Shown here: positions 21,669-38,662 of the stretch, piece by piece | Position numbering within the stretch: position 1 is the first letter of the stretch | Layout: each line of letters starts with the position of its first letter | Source: Intoshia linei | Lineage: Eukaryota > Orthonectida > Rhopaluridae | DNA length: 38,802 nucleotides | Reading direction: 5' to 3' | NCBI GenBank assembly: GCA_001642005.1 | Contig: LWCA01000224.1 | Coordinates: 1-38,802, forward strand | Position numbers and translations under genes: made by a program | The notes under the pieces: generated by a model | The model's input: the letters and a program-made list of their open reading frames with translations, nothing else | What the model was told of the DNA's origin: nothing | Database searches by the model: none

Positions 21669-24600
21669 GGTAGAGATCAATATATTGTCTAATCGTTTTT
21701 CATGCATACTCATGTCTAATACTGTAATATTTTTATATGGATTGTAATTGTCTTTCAAAAAATCCTAAATTAATAATGTATACTAAAAATAAACTAAAAT
21801 ACGTGAGCATATGATATTCCTTTTTTCTTTTCCGCTGGAGATGCATTTTTGCCTTTTATAACATAAAGAGAAAATGCTTTGTCCAATATGAAAACATCCT
21901 AATTTGACAGTTATCAACGTTTTAATTTAGATATTATATAATTTATTTTGTAATATATAAACTGGATTCCAGTTACTGGAATAACTCACATCGTCATTGA
22001 TATCACATTTTTCTATATCCTCATTTTCTTTTACTTTCTCTACAATCATATTTCCACTGTCATCAGATATTCTAATTTTTTAAAAGGTATGTATAAAAAT
22101 TATGACACGTAATAACAATATCACGTGTAAAAACATAAATACAATAAAAAGTATAATAATACATTTGAAAATTGAATATTACTTGTATAAAACTGTACCG
22201 CGATCTTCTTGAGTATTTGAATCTCTATCGGATTCATGTAATTCGTCATCCAATAATTTGAAGAAATTCTAAATTTAACAAATGTATATAATGTAATTAA
22301 GACCATATCTGTGAAATATGGACCGGAACGTTACGAACCCTGCCTTATATGCGGTAAATTAATATTTATAGCATTTATAAATAAAAACTAAATACATAGT
22401 ATTTAATATTACTTTATTTTCGCTGGGATCATCATCGATAACACAAGATGAAGCGTTTCTTTCTAATTTTAATTCTCCAATAAACCTCATAGCCTAAGAA
22501 TGAAATATTGAATTCTTTTATTTTTTTTATCATACCTTTATTTTTTCGTCTTTATTACAATCAATACCATTCCACTGAATCAACTCCTTGCCTTGATCCA
22601 AAATATAAATATCATCGTGTTTAATTAGTTGAGCACATTTTGGTATCTATTTATGGTTTAAAATGTTTATAATAATATATAAATATTTATGTATGTTATA
22701 TATTATAACGGTAAGATATTTTAGTGAGTTATTATAATAATACACATTGTAAAATAAAAAATATTTAGCAGGTGTTAAAAAAAGTAAGAAATGAAGTCAG
22801 AATTTAATAAAATATAATTGATAAAATCATATATGTCGGGATTTAATTTGTTTAGATTTAGTAAAATATTTTAACAGTCCTTACTATGGACTCCTTGTTA
22901 ATTTAAAACAAACATACCTGTCTAACAATTATACTATCCTTATTTCCAGAAAAATGTAATAAACGTGGGATATATTCCTTTGGTTCAACATGATTAAACC
23001 CGCTTTCAGTACCTCCTTCCATTATTCTAATTATTACATTATTATTAATTATTATTAAAATGTAAGTTAATATTAACAATAATATAAGTAAATTTATTAT
23101 AATAGATTAATGAGATTTTAAGAAATAATTGGTTTAATTAGAACAGAAAATATTATTTTGTAGGTTTTCTCAAAATTCAGAAATACACTAAGCGACCAGT
23201 TTTGACAGTTTGAACGCAGACACACTCATTTCATGTATATAATTTAGAAGAATTTGTAAAATTTTAAATTTAATGTGACATTAATGTACTGTAAAGATAT
23301 TTTCGATGAATTTTTTTGTCACCTTAGTATATTTCTCAGTCGTAAATTTTACAAACGCTCTACTAGGGGTTTATATTTTTGCATAATATCATTAGGGTTA
23401 TAAATTTACTTAAAAGCTTTAAAATAGCTAATGAACAAATTGCTTTCGTAATTTTGTACTTCTCTGTGTTGAACGGGCAAACCATCCAATAAATTGTCCA
23501 GTTCAACTGTCTTATAAGCCGCAGTTCCATATTCATCCTAAAATGATAACCTGTTAGCAAATTGAAAAATTTTTAAACCTTGTCAATACAATTAAAGTAG
23601 TAGTAATTTTATCACAGAAACCGTCTATAGCGTTTCGAATTGAGAATCTCGAACCATTGGATCAGAAATACTGGTTTAAATTTATAAAATTTTAGTTTTG
23701 AAATTTAGTTTCATTTTTTATTTTAAATTAGCAAATTACAACATTACAAAAACATAAAATATGAAAATTAATAAAAATTAATAAATATAATTAAATATTT
23801 TAATTGTAGTCTTAATTGTTTTAACGGCTCGCGGGTATTTATTTATTCATTATTTATATTATAATTATGAATACCATATAATAATTAATTATGCTATTGT
23901 GGTAAAGGATGAGGTCAGTGTATATTATAGATCAGTGTTTCTCAACCTTTTTTTAGAATCGTTCTCTAATCTAAAACTAAACACATTTTTTTTAATTGCC
24001 CCTCTATAATAATGAATTATAATTTAATATACAAAATGATATATTTTTACATCTATATTGATTATATTGATATAAGTTTTCTATATTGAGTGTTTCTTAA
24101 TTTTTTTCAAGAATTAATCAAATTAAGAAAAATTTTAGATTTCTATTAATAAAATTTAATCGTAATACATATAGTATATAATATTTTAATCTTAAGAAAA
24201 ATTTTAAATTATGTATTTTGATAAATAATAAAGAAAAACCCCCACAAGATACGATTCGTCCACCGTTGAGAATGACTGTGCTAAATAATTGGTTGACTAA
24301 GGCTTTAAGGTTTAACTATATATATGTATATAACACATTACACTATTATATTTAATTACCCATTACCTGTGTACTATATTTTCCAATCCAAAAATGAATA
24401 TCGTATTCATAAGCTGTATTTGGTTCTTCTTGATAACACTAAGTATTAATATATGTGTTATTATGTTTATTATATTATAGTATATTATTATGTTATTATT
24501 CATATACTATACAGAAGGGGTTCTCAACCTTTTTAAACAACGCCCCATTCCACAATCATTAATAAATTTCTAAATCAACTATGATAAAATGAACTATAAT

Positions 24601-27600
24601 TTTTATACATCAATAATAATTGAAAAAAAGGTAAATAATTTTTATTTATTTCCAATTGATTCTTGCTCCTGGTGATTCAGTGTCAACTCCTTAATTTTTG
24701 GTTTTATGCTGGTTAATTTAATGACACTATCTACTTTTGATATATATTAATTTTGTTTCTATCTTTACTCAATATTTTGTTTATAAAACTGAATCCACTT
24801 TCAATCACGTAATATGTTAGAAAACATAATAATATCTTTGACATGGCTCAAATCCCAATAATAAAAAATACATAAGGGCAAAAATTTTGTTGTTAACAAT
24901 ATCAAAAATAATTTATTTTAAATTTTTAATAATATTGGTTGCAGCACCCCTAAATTTTGTAAACGTCTCCTGAGGCGCTAACGCCCACGTTGAGAACCAT
25001 TGCTATACATTATTATCTCTCTTTATTTGATTATAATTATTATATAAATGTCGTTATTAGCTATTCGCTTTTATTTGAACACATTTTGCCGAGTTTTCCA
25101 CTATAAGTAGACAAGTCTATAATTTTAAAAGAGCATTGCCGTAGTAGACACAATACTGTACATGAAAAATCTGATATACGAACTATTTTTATAAAATCCT
25201 TACTTATGTGGATTCAAAGCTGCTAAAAATGTGTGTCTGTCGTTGAAACCAATTATTTGAAACTGAGAGTCTCAGAAATTTAGAAACACAAATCCAAAGT
25301 CAGTTATTTTCGATGAAGCGAGTAAGTTAAAAATTGTAAAAACCAAAGTACTAGAATTTAAAAAAAATTTATAGTCAATACCCTTTTAACATACAAAAAA
25401 ATTTTAAGTCTACTGAATTAACCTCATGAGTCAAAAAAGGACTTTACAATTTATTTTTTTATTTAAAATGTTAATACATTAATCATCTGTTAATAAATGT
25501 AGTAAATAATATTTGCTGACTAATTCTTTACGAAAATTATTGAGAGGACCACTGGTTAATAATCAGTTTTTATCAACCCCTCATTACAGAATTTTACTAT
25601 AATAACTACATATTATACAATATTATACTTGTACTATAATATATTTTTTATTGTTAGTTGTGATACTATTACAATTATTAAATATATTAATGATATTATT
25701 TACATTCATTATAATGTATGAATCTCCATTGTAGAATTCTCCAAATTCTGATTCTTTCATTGAAGCAACTTTAAATTGCTATAAATAATATATTACGTTT
25801 TGTGGTTATTCAGTTATATTATTGATGATTATTAATAATAGTTGTGTTAATATTAATAATAACCGTTAAAATAGAATTATAACATGGATAGTTTCAACGA
25901 TGTACTTTCTAAATAGCCAGAACCGAACCTACCAATCTTGAGATCACCGAAAATGCAAAATATGAATAGGCCATCAAAAACTTTCTTAAACGAAATTAAG
26001 TATCATCCACTAACCATCTCTTAAAAACTTGAATTTAACCAGACATGATATTTTTAATTTAACACACAAAATAATGATATTCCATAATATAATTTTTAAT
26101 GCTCAATTTGAAAAAATGATATCAAATTTTATCAAATTTTTGTCGAACCTCCTCAGAGGATTCTGGGGTAAAGTATGCTCGTCATTCTGAATCGCCATCT
26201 TCAAAAATATTGCAAAAATCATCGTAATATCGGATATTTTTAGTAATACAGAAAGTGAAAAAACATATTTTTTTATAGTGGAATCAAAGTATATTGAGGG
26301 ATCTAAGATTTACTTTTTAAGAAACAGTTTATATGTTATGTTAGTATAAATAATAAAATCTAGGCTTGTAATTTTAGTATAATTTAGCTTATTTTGTAAA
26401 TAAAATTGTGTAATCAAGATTTACCAATCGTGATTTTAAATCTAATAAATCAATAAAAAAGTAATAAAAATTGAATGTAACTTTCAAAAAAATATTAGTT
26501 TTTGAAAAAGGTGATTTCAAAATTTCTTGTATGAAAATTGTGTTATCCATGCTGTGACTTAATCAATATTTAACCTGGAATTGATTCAGATTTTATTTAT
26601 TTCGATAAAAACCTAATTTATTGAAATTATTTTTGGAATCTGTGTGATAATTTCTTAAGAAATTAATTTTTTAAGAAAAATAAATTTGTAAATTGTTAGC
26701 ACTAATACTTTTCAAATTAATTGAATTAAATATATTTTCGGACAAATTTGTATGTATCTGAGGTACTCAATTTTTTAAAATGAAATTTGCGATAAAAGAT
26801 CACTTTCGAAAAACTGTAATAGAAATATTGAATTTTTAAAACTCGCCATCTTACATTTTTAAATAAACTGGAACAGACAAATAGACAAATTAATAAACAA
26901 ACATACGTTTTCATGTAAATCATTCTAAATAAGTTATGATTTAATTTCTATATATGCTTGTTACTGTTTAATTAAAAAAGTATGCGTCGTAGAATTTAAT
27001 ATAGTTAATATAATATTAATAATATTTAATCCCAATTTCTAATACAGTTTTTCGAAATGGAGGTTTTATCGCACATTTTATTCTTAGAAATTGACACCAT
27101 CGGGTTAAAATTAAAATCTAAATTACCCTTTTTTTATATGAAAAAGAATTTTTATAATTTGAAAAAACATAAATTCTGGTATGAACAGTTTTTGAATAAG
27201 TTTTAATCTGCAACAAGATATTGTTTATATTAAAATAAATTGTGTGAATTTAAATTTCATGGCGGAGACGAGCACGAGAACCCTTATATTGGAACAATAT
27301 TTTTAGGTTAAAAGTGCTCACAATGATATTTATCGTTATTTTTATGTAGGTTGTTTTTTGGAGATAATTAATGGTAACTAACATGTTTTGTATACATTGA
27401 AGCCGTTAAAAAAAAGTTTTTTTTCATGGGCACAGCTAGTAATTGTGCCGGAAAAAAAACCTTGACAAAATTCCCGGGATTTTTACGATTTCCCCGATTT
27501 CCCGAAAAAAATTGAAACATAGCTGTATTTGATTTATGTTTGTTATTACTATGAAAATATGATTATATTATAATATTTAAAATTTAAAATTCCCATTACC

Positions 27601-29244
27601 ATTTCAAAAATCCCACCACTAATAAAATTTAATCAAAAATACTATTTCAAGCCCTCATGGAAAAATTGTCTTACACCGATATTCTTTTCAAAAATCCGAT
27701 TTTACGAAATCTTATGAAAAAATCCACTTCATCAAACCACAAATTACTAACACTTAAAGGAATTGTCCTCTTTTTCCAATATTATTTTGAAAAATATAAT
27801 GAGTTGTTACAAATTGGAACGCTATCATCAAGATTGTTAAAATTAAAGGAAGCCCTTATGACCATTCAACCTACGTCAACACAAAATGAAAGAAATTTCT
27901 CTACTGGTTCTAATTTTGTTACAAAACGTAGAACGCGTTTTAAAGACGAATCTATCAATATTATATGTGTTTTGAAACACTTTTTCAATAATCTAAAATA
28001 AATAAATTTTTTTCTAATTAAATTTGTAAATTTCAATCTAGATTCGTGTTATTTCATTAATTAAATTTATTTTTGTTTCTAAAATTAATTAATGTCTCTA
28101 AAATTTTCAATGCTTCTATATTATGTATAAATAAAAAAATTTTATTTTTCACGAGAAATTAAAAATTAAATTTTCCGGTTTTCGACTTTTGTCATTTTCC
28201 GGTAAATCACAATCACTAGGCACAGCATGTAGGCCGTATAAGTGTAATAAAAATTGTCAATTCATAAAAAACGTTTGATATATTGTTTTGTGTTTATTTT
28301 ATACTCCATTTATTGATGGTAATGAGCTTAATATTATAATGTATCATTAGTGCATCAGTCATAATCAAACGGTTTTATCCCACTCGGAAGCTGAAATTAG
28401 CATTCTATCAACTATCAATATAGTTAATTGGTATTATATGGTCATGTAGTCGTCGAATTCATTTGATTAATTAATTTAAATTACTATTTAACACTTTTTT
28501 ATCAGTGATAAATTATCACAAATTTATACAAAATAAATATTAAAAGTATCAATGTTAACAGAATGCTTACAAATATAAAAAGTACATACAAGATTAAAGT
28601 ATAAATAAAAACCGATTGCACATAAAATGTATATTTTACATAAAATTGAATTGATTAATGAAAATTAAAACCCAATTTTGTCAACATTCACAGGTTAATT
28701 TATTAAATTTTGAATAATGCCACTATTTTAATATCAATAAATATACAAATTATCAGAGTAAATAGATTTACACTGTACATTGTACATTTAAAGTTAAACT
28801 ACAAGTATAAAGCATGTATCATTTGCACAGATGTATAATGGTGCGATACTTACGGCTCTATGTATACAATGAAATGATAAATTACAATTGGTGGGTAAAT
28901 AATGTATCAAGTTTTATATAACCTTAGATTTTGTAAATTTTAAGGGTAGGTGTTTCCAACAGTTTAAAAATTAAATATCTTAAAATTTTAAAATTTAATA
29001 ACTCAAACTTATGACTAAACATGTTTTTTAAATTAAAACTTGACGAACCTTAATTCTCCATACAGTACAACCAAGTTTTCCTTTAATTCTATCCCAAGCC
29101 GTTTCAGTTTGAGCTGATTCCTCTGAATAAATAAATATAATACTATTTCATAAAATATATTACTTTTTACGAGTTTGTCCATTTCAGACCCAAAATCAGA
29201 CAAATTGCTGTCTTTCCAATCGTATGTCTTTCCTTTTCTTAGCC
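21666..29244 (-). CDS. Gelsolin/severin-type actin-severing protein
   Basis: Three-domain gelsolin-family protein that caps or severs actin filaments. Exons in order: about 29244-29164, 29122-29049, 25778-25704, 24438-24367, 23537-23410, 23026-22918, 22646-22536, 22493-22413, 22268-22183, 22071-21990, 21898-21803, 21764-21666. Phases agree; about 365 aa, the size of severin, fragmin and CapG. The N-terminus reads [14 protein letters not shown] and LGCTVWRIK, as in invertebrate gelsolin-like proteins. Domain 1 has [36 protein letters not shown] and [11 protein letters not shown]. Domain 2 has [28 protein letters not shown] and [13 protein letters not shown]. Domain 3 has [20 protein letters not shown] and ends soon after [19 protein letters not shown]. 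The start codon is not certain: an acceptor at about 29245 would complete MGL from a tiny upstream exon. Introns hold a hAT element and two hAT MITEs. Confidence 0.93.
23933..24278. mobile_element. hAT MITE, 346 bp
   Basis: Left end cagtgtttctcaacc, right end reverse-complemented cagtcattctcaacggtgg. The flanking octamers ttatagat and tgctaaat agree only partly, so the duplication is decayed or the ends are off by a base. Non-coding; in the gelsolin intron 23538-24366. Confidence 0.7.
24512..25005. mobile_element. hAT MITE, 494 bp
   Basis: Left end cagaaggggttctcaacc and right end reverse-complemented tagcaatggttctcaacg share 13 of 18 positions. No clean octamer duplication is seen. Non-coding; inside the 1265-bp gelsolin intron 24439-25703. 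Confidence 0.65.
25197..25304 (+). repeat. Repeat fragment with Helitron/MITE-like end, copy in gelsolin intron
   Basis: Begins tccttacttatgtgg and shares gctaaaaatgtgtgtctg, gagagtctcagaaattta and ccaaagtcag with 9879-9981. Confidence 0.6.
27437..28218 (+). mobile_element. Internally deleted hAT element, 782 bp
   Basis: Flanked by identical octamers ggcacagc at 27429-27436 and 28219-28226, a perfect hAT-length target-site duplication. The ends read tagtaattgtgccggaaaa and, reverse-complemented, tagtgattgtgatttaccgg, the TAG-type ends of hAT elements. It contains the transposase C-terminal ORF at 27657-28001 but no catalytic region. It sits in the 3270-bp second intron of the gelsolin gene, on the opposite strand. 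The perfect duplication suggests recent insertion. Confidence 0.92.
27657..28001 (+). CDS. hAT transposase C-terminal fragment, 114 aa
   Basis: Intact ORF beginning [18 protein letters not shown] and carrying the hAT C-terminal dimerisation signature [19 protein letters not shown], then [20 protein letters not shown]. That domain normally follows the RNase H-like catalytic core, which is missing here, so the product could not cut DNA. It ends in TAA followed at once by an AATAAA-like run. It may be the last exon of the parental transposase or a stand-alone short product. It belongs to the same broad transposase type as the remnant at 6904-8051, which lacks exactly this part, but the two are separated by five genes and are independent insertions. 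Confidence 0.85.
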   Translation: MEKLSYTDILFKNPILRNLMKKSTSSNHKLLTLKGIVLFFQYYFEKYNELLQIGTLSSRLLKLKEALMTIQPTSTQNERNFSTGSNFVTKRRTRFKDESINIICVLKHFFNNLK

Positions 29245-31664
29245 CTACTTTACAGTTAACTATTTTTTGAAAATTTAACCTGTCATTTAAAGTAGCAATA
29301 TTATTAAAATATAAAAATATTATTTATCTTTGTTAAAAGGTTAATACTCTTATAATCCAAATAAATAAAACATTTTGAAACTTATCAGAGTTTCTATGTT
29401 TACACTATTCATCTTATATTATATAATTCTGTTTAGTTATATGTTTATTAACATATTGAGTTTAGAATTTAATATATTATGTAATTTTAGTTAAAATCGT
29501 AATTTGTATGTTCTTTTATATCAAAAAAGTCGATATAAAGTGCAATGGCTCTGATTTACCAACATCAAAATCAATTTAATATAACTTGACATGGCTAATA
29601 TGTAAATTGTACAATATACATATTTTTTATACTTATATTCTTGAATTAAAAATATCAAATATCATTCACATTTAATGTATATAAGATTTTTGATAATTAT
29701 AAAGTAAAACTATACGATGCAGTAAGTAAGTCAAGTAAGTCACAACCTTTTTCGTTTACACTTTACTGTCCATCCAAGACTATTTTTACATAGTTTTTGA
29801 TGTCTATTTTCAAAGCTAATAAATAATATTATAATAATAATTAATGAACGATAAAGGTTTTTCAGTTGTCACAATAGTTGGCTTTATTAGTGGCGAACTC
29901 AAAAACAGTTCGATATCATTTATTCTCAATTGTGAGATTTTGATAGCATTTCAATTCATTGTCATATTAATTTGTGGTTATAAAGTGAATTTATATTGGT
30001 AATTGATAAATTGGTTATATTTTAACCTATTATCAATCAAGCGTGCCATTTTCAAATTGAATGCTAATTATGAAAAAGCCAACATATTCAGACAGTTTTT
30101 GTTTTTAGTCAGATGTATTTTAGGCACTATAATATAAAACAAATCAATATTTTTTACCGTTTTTTAATTTCCTAACATTTGAATAATAAGTATAAGTATA
30201 ATTAATCACTCCAATTCTAATGCCACAGGGTAAATTGAAAAAATTTCATAATTTGACATTTTTTATATTTTATTTTTCACATACACCAATTTACATCAAG
30301 TGGTAAATAATTATATTTTTTAAATTTTATTTCAGACTAAAATAGGTCGATCAAAGCTGTCAATCATTAAAATGTGGTTATAATTATGATTAACTATGAA
30401 TAATTAACCTTACTGTTATGTACTTAGTACAAACAGCATTAATTTTACCAAAAAAGTAAATTCAATAATAATGATACTATTTACTATTACCAATCCTTTA
30501 AAGAAGTTGTTCCCAAACTTATTTCACCACGGATCGATCATTTTACATTACCTTATATTAATATAGAATGACCTATTGCCACCTAATTGTATTTTGTCAA
30601 TATTGGCGTAAAGAATTTTAAAAACAATTGTTATCCCATTTTGTTAATTTATTAGACAGAATGTGCGTTTAATATTAAAAATAAAGTAAAAATAGTCCAA
30701 TCCTAAAAATTTTTATAAATAGCATAAATTCGATAAAAAATAAAATTATAAAAACCTATTTTGTCATTTTCAATCTTATTTCGATAAGTAAACAATACTT
30801 TTATCAATAATTAATGGACTCAGCATTTTACAACCATATTTCGGCTTAATTATACCAAGATTAAAATAAATATATTAATGATAATAAAAACTTATACATC
30901 AAGTTATTCTAAACTTGAAAATGAAAAACCGAAGGAATTAATTTATGAGATTTACTTATATTTCTTCATTGAAATACATGTATTTTAGACGTTCAATTTA
31001 CTTTTTTTAATTGTAGGATGAATATATACATTTTTAATTTTAATTAAAAATTTAAAAAATATTGGCTGATATGATATTAAAAGTTTTTTTGATCGTGAAA
31101 ACGTAATTTTTTGAGGTTGAAATTTTTTATCTACGTCAAATTGAATAAATTATAAAACACATAAAATCTTTATTTAAATTCTGGCACCATTAATTATTTC
31201 AAATTTTTTGTTATAATGAAATGAATAACAAATAAAAAATTGAATACAAAAGTGTTTTTTTCACTGTGAAAGCATCACTTTGTGATATTAAAATTTTTGT
31301 GTGTGTTTAAATCTACTGTATCAGCTCTAATGTTTTTTTAAATTCTGAACTATTTTCTTTTTAAAAAAAATGTAATGTGAGGTTTTGATCGTACAAAGAT
31401 ACTTTTTTGAGGGTGCGATTTATTATAATGATCATAGTTTTAAAAACTATACCACAATTCATGTTGTATAAAATTTTAACACAAAGACATTCAATTTTAC
31501 ATTGTATATAGGTAAAAGATATAAATACATGTATGATTATAGTCATTATTAATATCATTAGTTAAAAATGATTATATAAAAATACAAACGTAATTATACG
31601 TGTAAAAGTATAATTAAATTTATTTTTGAAAAGTATTTACACATTATTATCAGGTTAAGTAATT
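29245..31664. other. Intergenic region, partly repeat family A
   Basis: No gene could be supported on either strand. About 30405-31400 is a diverged repeat-family copy. The rest is AT-rich without recognisable signals, and it probably contains the gelsolin promoter and first non-coding exon plus the 3' UTR of the guanylate cyclase. Confidence 0.5.
30405..31530 (-). repeat. Repeat family A, diverged copy
   Basis: Same orientation as 187-1020. Shared words include tgtacttagtacaaacagc near 30419, cctttaaagaagttgttccc near 30492, ttttttgtgtgtgtttaaa near 31294, and cacaaagacattcaatttta near 31479 (also at 21610). Confidence 0.6.
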
Positions 31665-36583
<4,919 letters not shown>

Positions 36584-36667
36584 CTACACATACAGTATTA
36601 ATCAAACTGAAATGAAAACTGTTTTAATATACATATCTATGTATATGTAAATTAATATAATAATTAA

Positions 36668-37104
36668 CAGGGATTGGAAATAATTGATTGCAATCAATTA
36701 TTTTGTATAAACCAATTTATTTTTTGCTAAATATTAATTGGTTTTTTTCATAAAACTGAAAACATATAAATTGATTCCTTTTATTAGCGAACGGTTGGAT
36801 GAAAAAATTAATTAATGAACAGAAAAATGATGTATTTAACCTACTAGCTTGACTTTTATGTACTTTGAACAAACAGCATCCTAATATTTATTATAACCAC
36901 ACGATAGTTTTTTAAAAATAATTATTATTTATTATCAATCTTCAATTAATTGAAATTTTTTATTTTTCATAAATCGATTAATTGGAATATATTTTTTCAT
37001 TTTTCAATTAATGGCAAAAAATTCAATTAATTAAAAAATAATTTTAGAACAAACAATTAATTGATTATTTTTAAAAAATTTTTACCAATTAATTCTAATC
37101 CCTG
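36668..37104. mobile_element. hAT MITE with perfect target duplication, 437 bp
   Basis: Left end cagggattggaaataattg, right end reverse-complemented cagggattagaattaattgg. Both sides carry ataattaa (36660-36667 and 37105-37112). The interior has many copies of caattaatt / aattaattg near both ends. A short family A fragment (tatgtactttgaacaaacag near 36858) lies inside it. Located upstream of the juxtamembrane exon of the cyclase. Confidence 0.88.
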
Positions 37105-37329
37105 ATAATTAATAACGTTAATATTATAATAATATATAATAATTAATATAACGTAAATACGTATACTAATGTATACGTATACGTATAATGTAATATAACA
37201 AATGAATACAGTGTCCCTCAGAAATTATCCAATGTGTTAAAAATTTAATCCAGTTTTCAATGAACGGATACAGGTGAAAAAAAATTCATTTAAGTTTTAT
37301 AAGAGAAAAAGATAATTCAAACTTATTAC

Positions 37330-37369
37330 AAATAAAACATAATAAATAAAAAAATGTAATTAAAATAAG
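37330..37369 (-). CDS. Possible transmembrane exon of the guanylate cyclase
   Basis: A 40-nt GT-AG-bounded segment encodes a hydrophobic stretch, YFNYIFLFIMFYL, and its phase (ending two bases into a codon) fits the first base of the exon at 36583, giving FYLRFVKQKELAEINW. A single transmembrane helix is expected exactly here in receptor guanylate cyclases. The segment is short and AT-rich DNA readily produces such text, so this is only a candidate. The intervening intron of 746 bp would hold the hAT MITE 36668-37104. Confidence 0.35.
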
Positions 37370-37485
37370 CTAATATTTTTAAATAGTAAATTATGTCAAA
37401 TTTGATTCAAAGGCCACTAACTTTTTTAATTGACTTTTTTAACTGGATGAACTCGAAAAATAAATGATACATGTAATGTGTAATG

Positions 37486-37812
37486 CAGGGGTCGGAAACC
37501 AGTGGCCCGCGGGCCAAAATTGACCAACAGAATAATTTTGGTGGCCCTCTGAGTAAATGTGTAAATTATTTATATTTATATTTTTCAACTTTAAAACACC
37601 TTTTAAACATTTTCTACTATAATTGGCTCATTATAATCATTTTAATATTGAATTTTCAGATCATGCCGGATTTTATTTTGTTGAATATACTAGAACTGTT
37701 TCTCTTTAGTTAAAATTGAAATGTAGCATGTGTAAATTTTCAAATACTGGGCTCATATAATTTTTTGATATAAAAAAGTGGCCCACGAGATACAAAATGT
37801 TGCCGACCCTTG
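37486..37812. mobile_element. hAT MITE (caggggtcggcaacc family), perfect duplication, 327 bp
   Basis: Left end caggggtcggaaaccagtgg, right end reverse-complemented caagggtcggcaac. Identical octamers gtgtaatg flank it at 37478-37485 and 37813-37820. Related to 32523-32891. The 76-codon ORF at 37483-37713 is inside it and is not a gene. Confidence 0.93.
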
Positions 37813-37841
37813 GTGTAATGTAACGTAAAAAAATATGATTA

Positions 37842-38455
37842 TCCTTACTTATATAATATGCGTTGTGTGTGTTAACATTTAATTCAATAACTACCAGTTT
37901 TAGAATTTTGTAAAGTCCGAATTTCGATTACAGTTTTTTCCGGGAGTGTTAGTAAAATAAATTTCAATCTCCCAAACTCACATCTTACGGGACACAAAGA
38001 TCAATTGTCCTTTTTTTTGAAAATCAAACGATTTTAAGAATTTATAAAAAATATACACTTTGATACGGATTTTAAAATCATAAATATTATCATAAATTTA
38101 AATTTAAAAAAAATATATCTTCAGGGCTAAAACGCCAAATTACCTTTTTTATAATAAAAACAATCTTAGAATTAAGAAATTTAATAGTGGTACAGTTGTA
38201 TTCTGTTAACACACACAAAAATTTTCAATCCGAATAAGTGACGCCTTCACTATCAAAAAAGAATTTTAGTATTCCTATATTTTTTTTCCGAAATATTTTA
38301 TTAACAAACAAAAATGTAAATGTAAAAAACAAATGTAAAACACAAAATGTGAAATAATTAACGGTCCAAAAATTAAAAAAAAAATTATTCTGATAGAGCT
38401 TATTCCAGTTGATATAAATACAAAATTTCTACCTCAGAAATCTACGCATTCGTGA
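37842..38455 (+). repeat. Repeat family A copy with Helitron/MITE-like left end
   Basis: Begins tccttacttatataatatgc and, further in, aligns in reverse with 600-1020 (shared words: gttaacacacacaaa near 38208, gatagagcttattccag near 38393, atctacgcattcg near 38440). It links the short TCCTTACTTATATAA ends elsewhere in the window to family A. Confidence 0.65.
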
Positions 38456-38561
38456 GAGATTATACCAACAAAAAATATACAGAAATTAACAAATATTAAT
38501 ACTATTNTGAGAGATTATACCAACAAAAAATATACAGAAATTAACAAATATTAATACTATT
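38453..38561. other. 54-bp exact duplication around an N: assembly join
   Basis: 38453-38506 and 38508-38561 are identical over 54 bp and are separated by the only N in the window (38507). This is what an unmerged overlap between two contigs looks like, so the tandem duplication is probably artificial. Confidence 0.85.
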
Positions 38562-38662
38562 ACTTTATTATTATTGGAAAATTGTGCGAGGTTTAGATTG
38601 AAAAAAATTTAAAAAATCTTAGTTACTCAAAAACACATTTTTTTAGTTGAGACGAGATGTAA

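Noticed and set aside
26726-26923. 65-codon minus ORF
   Set aside because: Inside the gelsolin second intron; hydrophobic low-complexity text only.
37483-37713. 76-codon plus ORF
   Set aside because: Lies within the hAT MITE 37486-37812.
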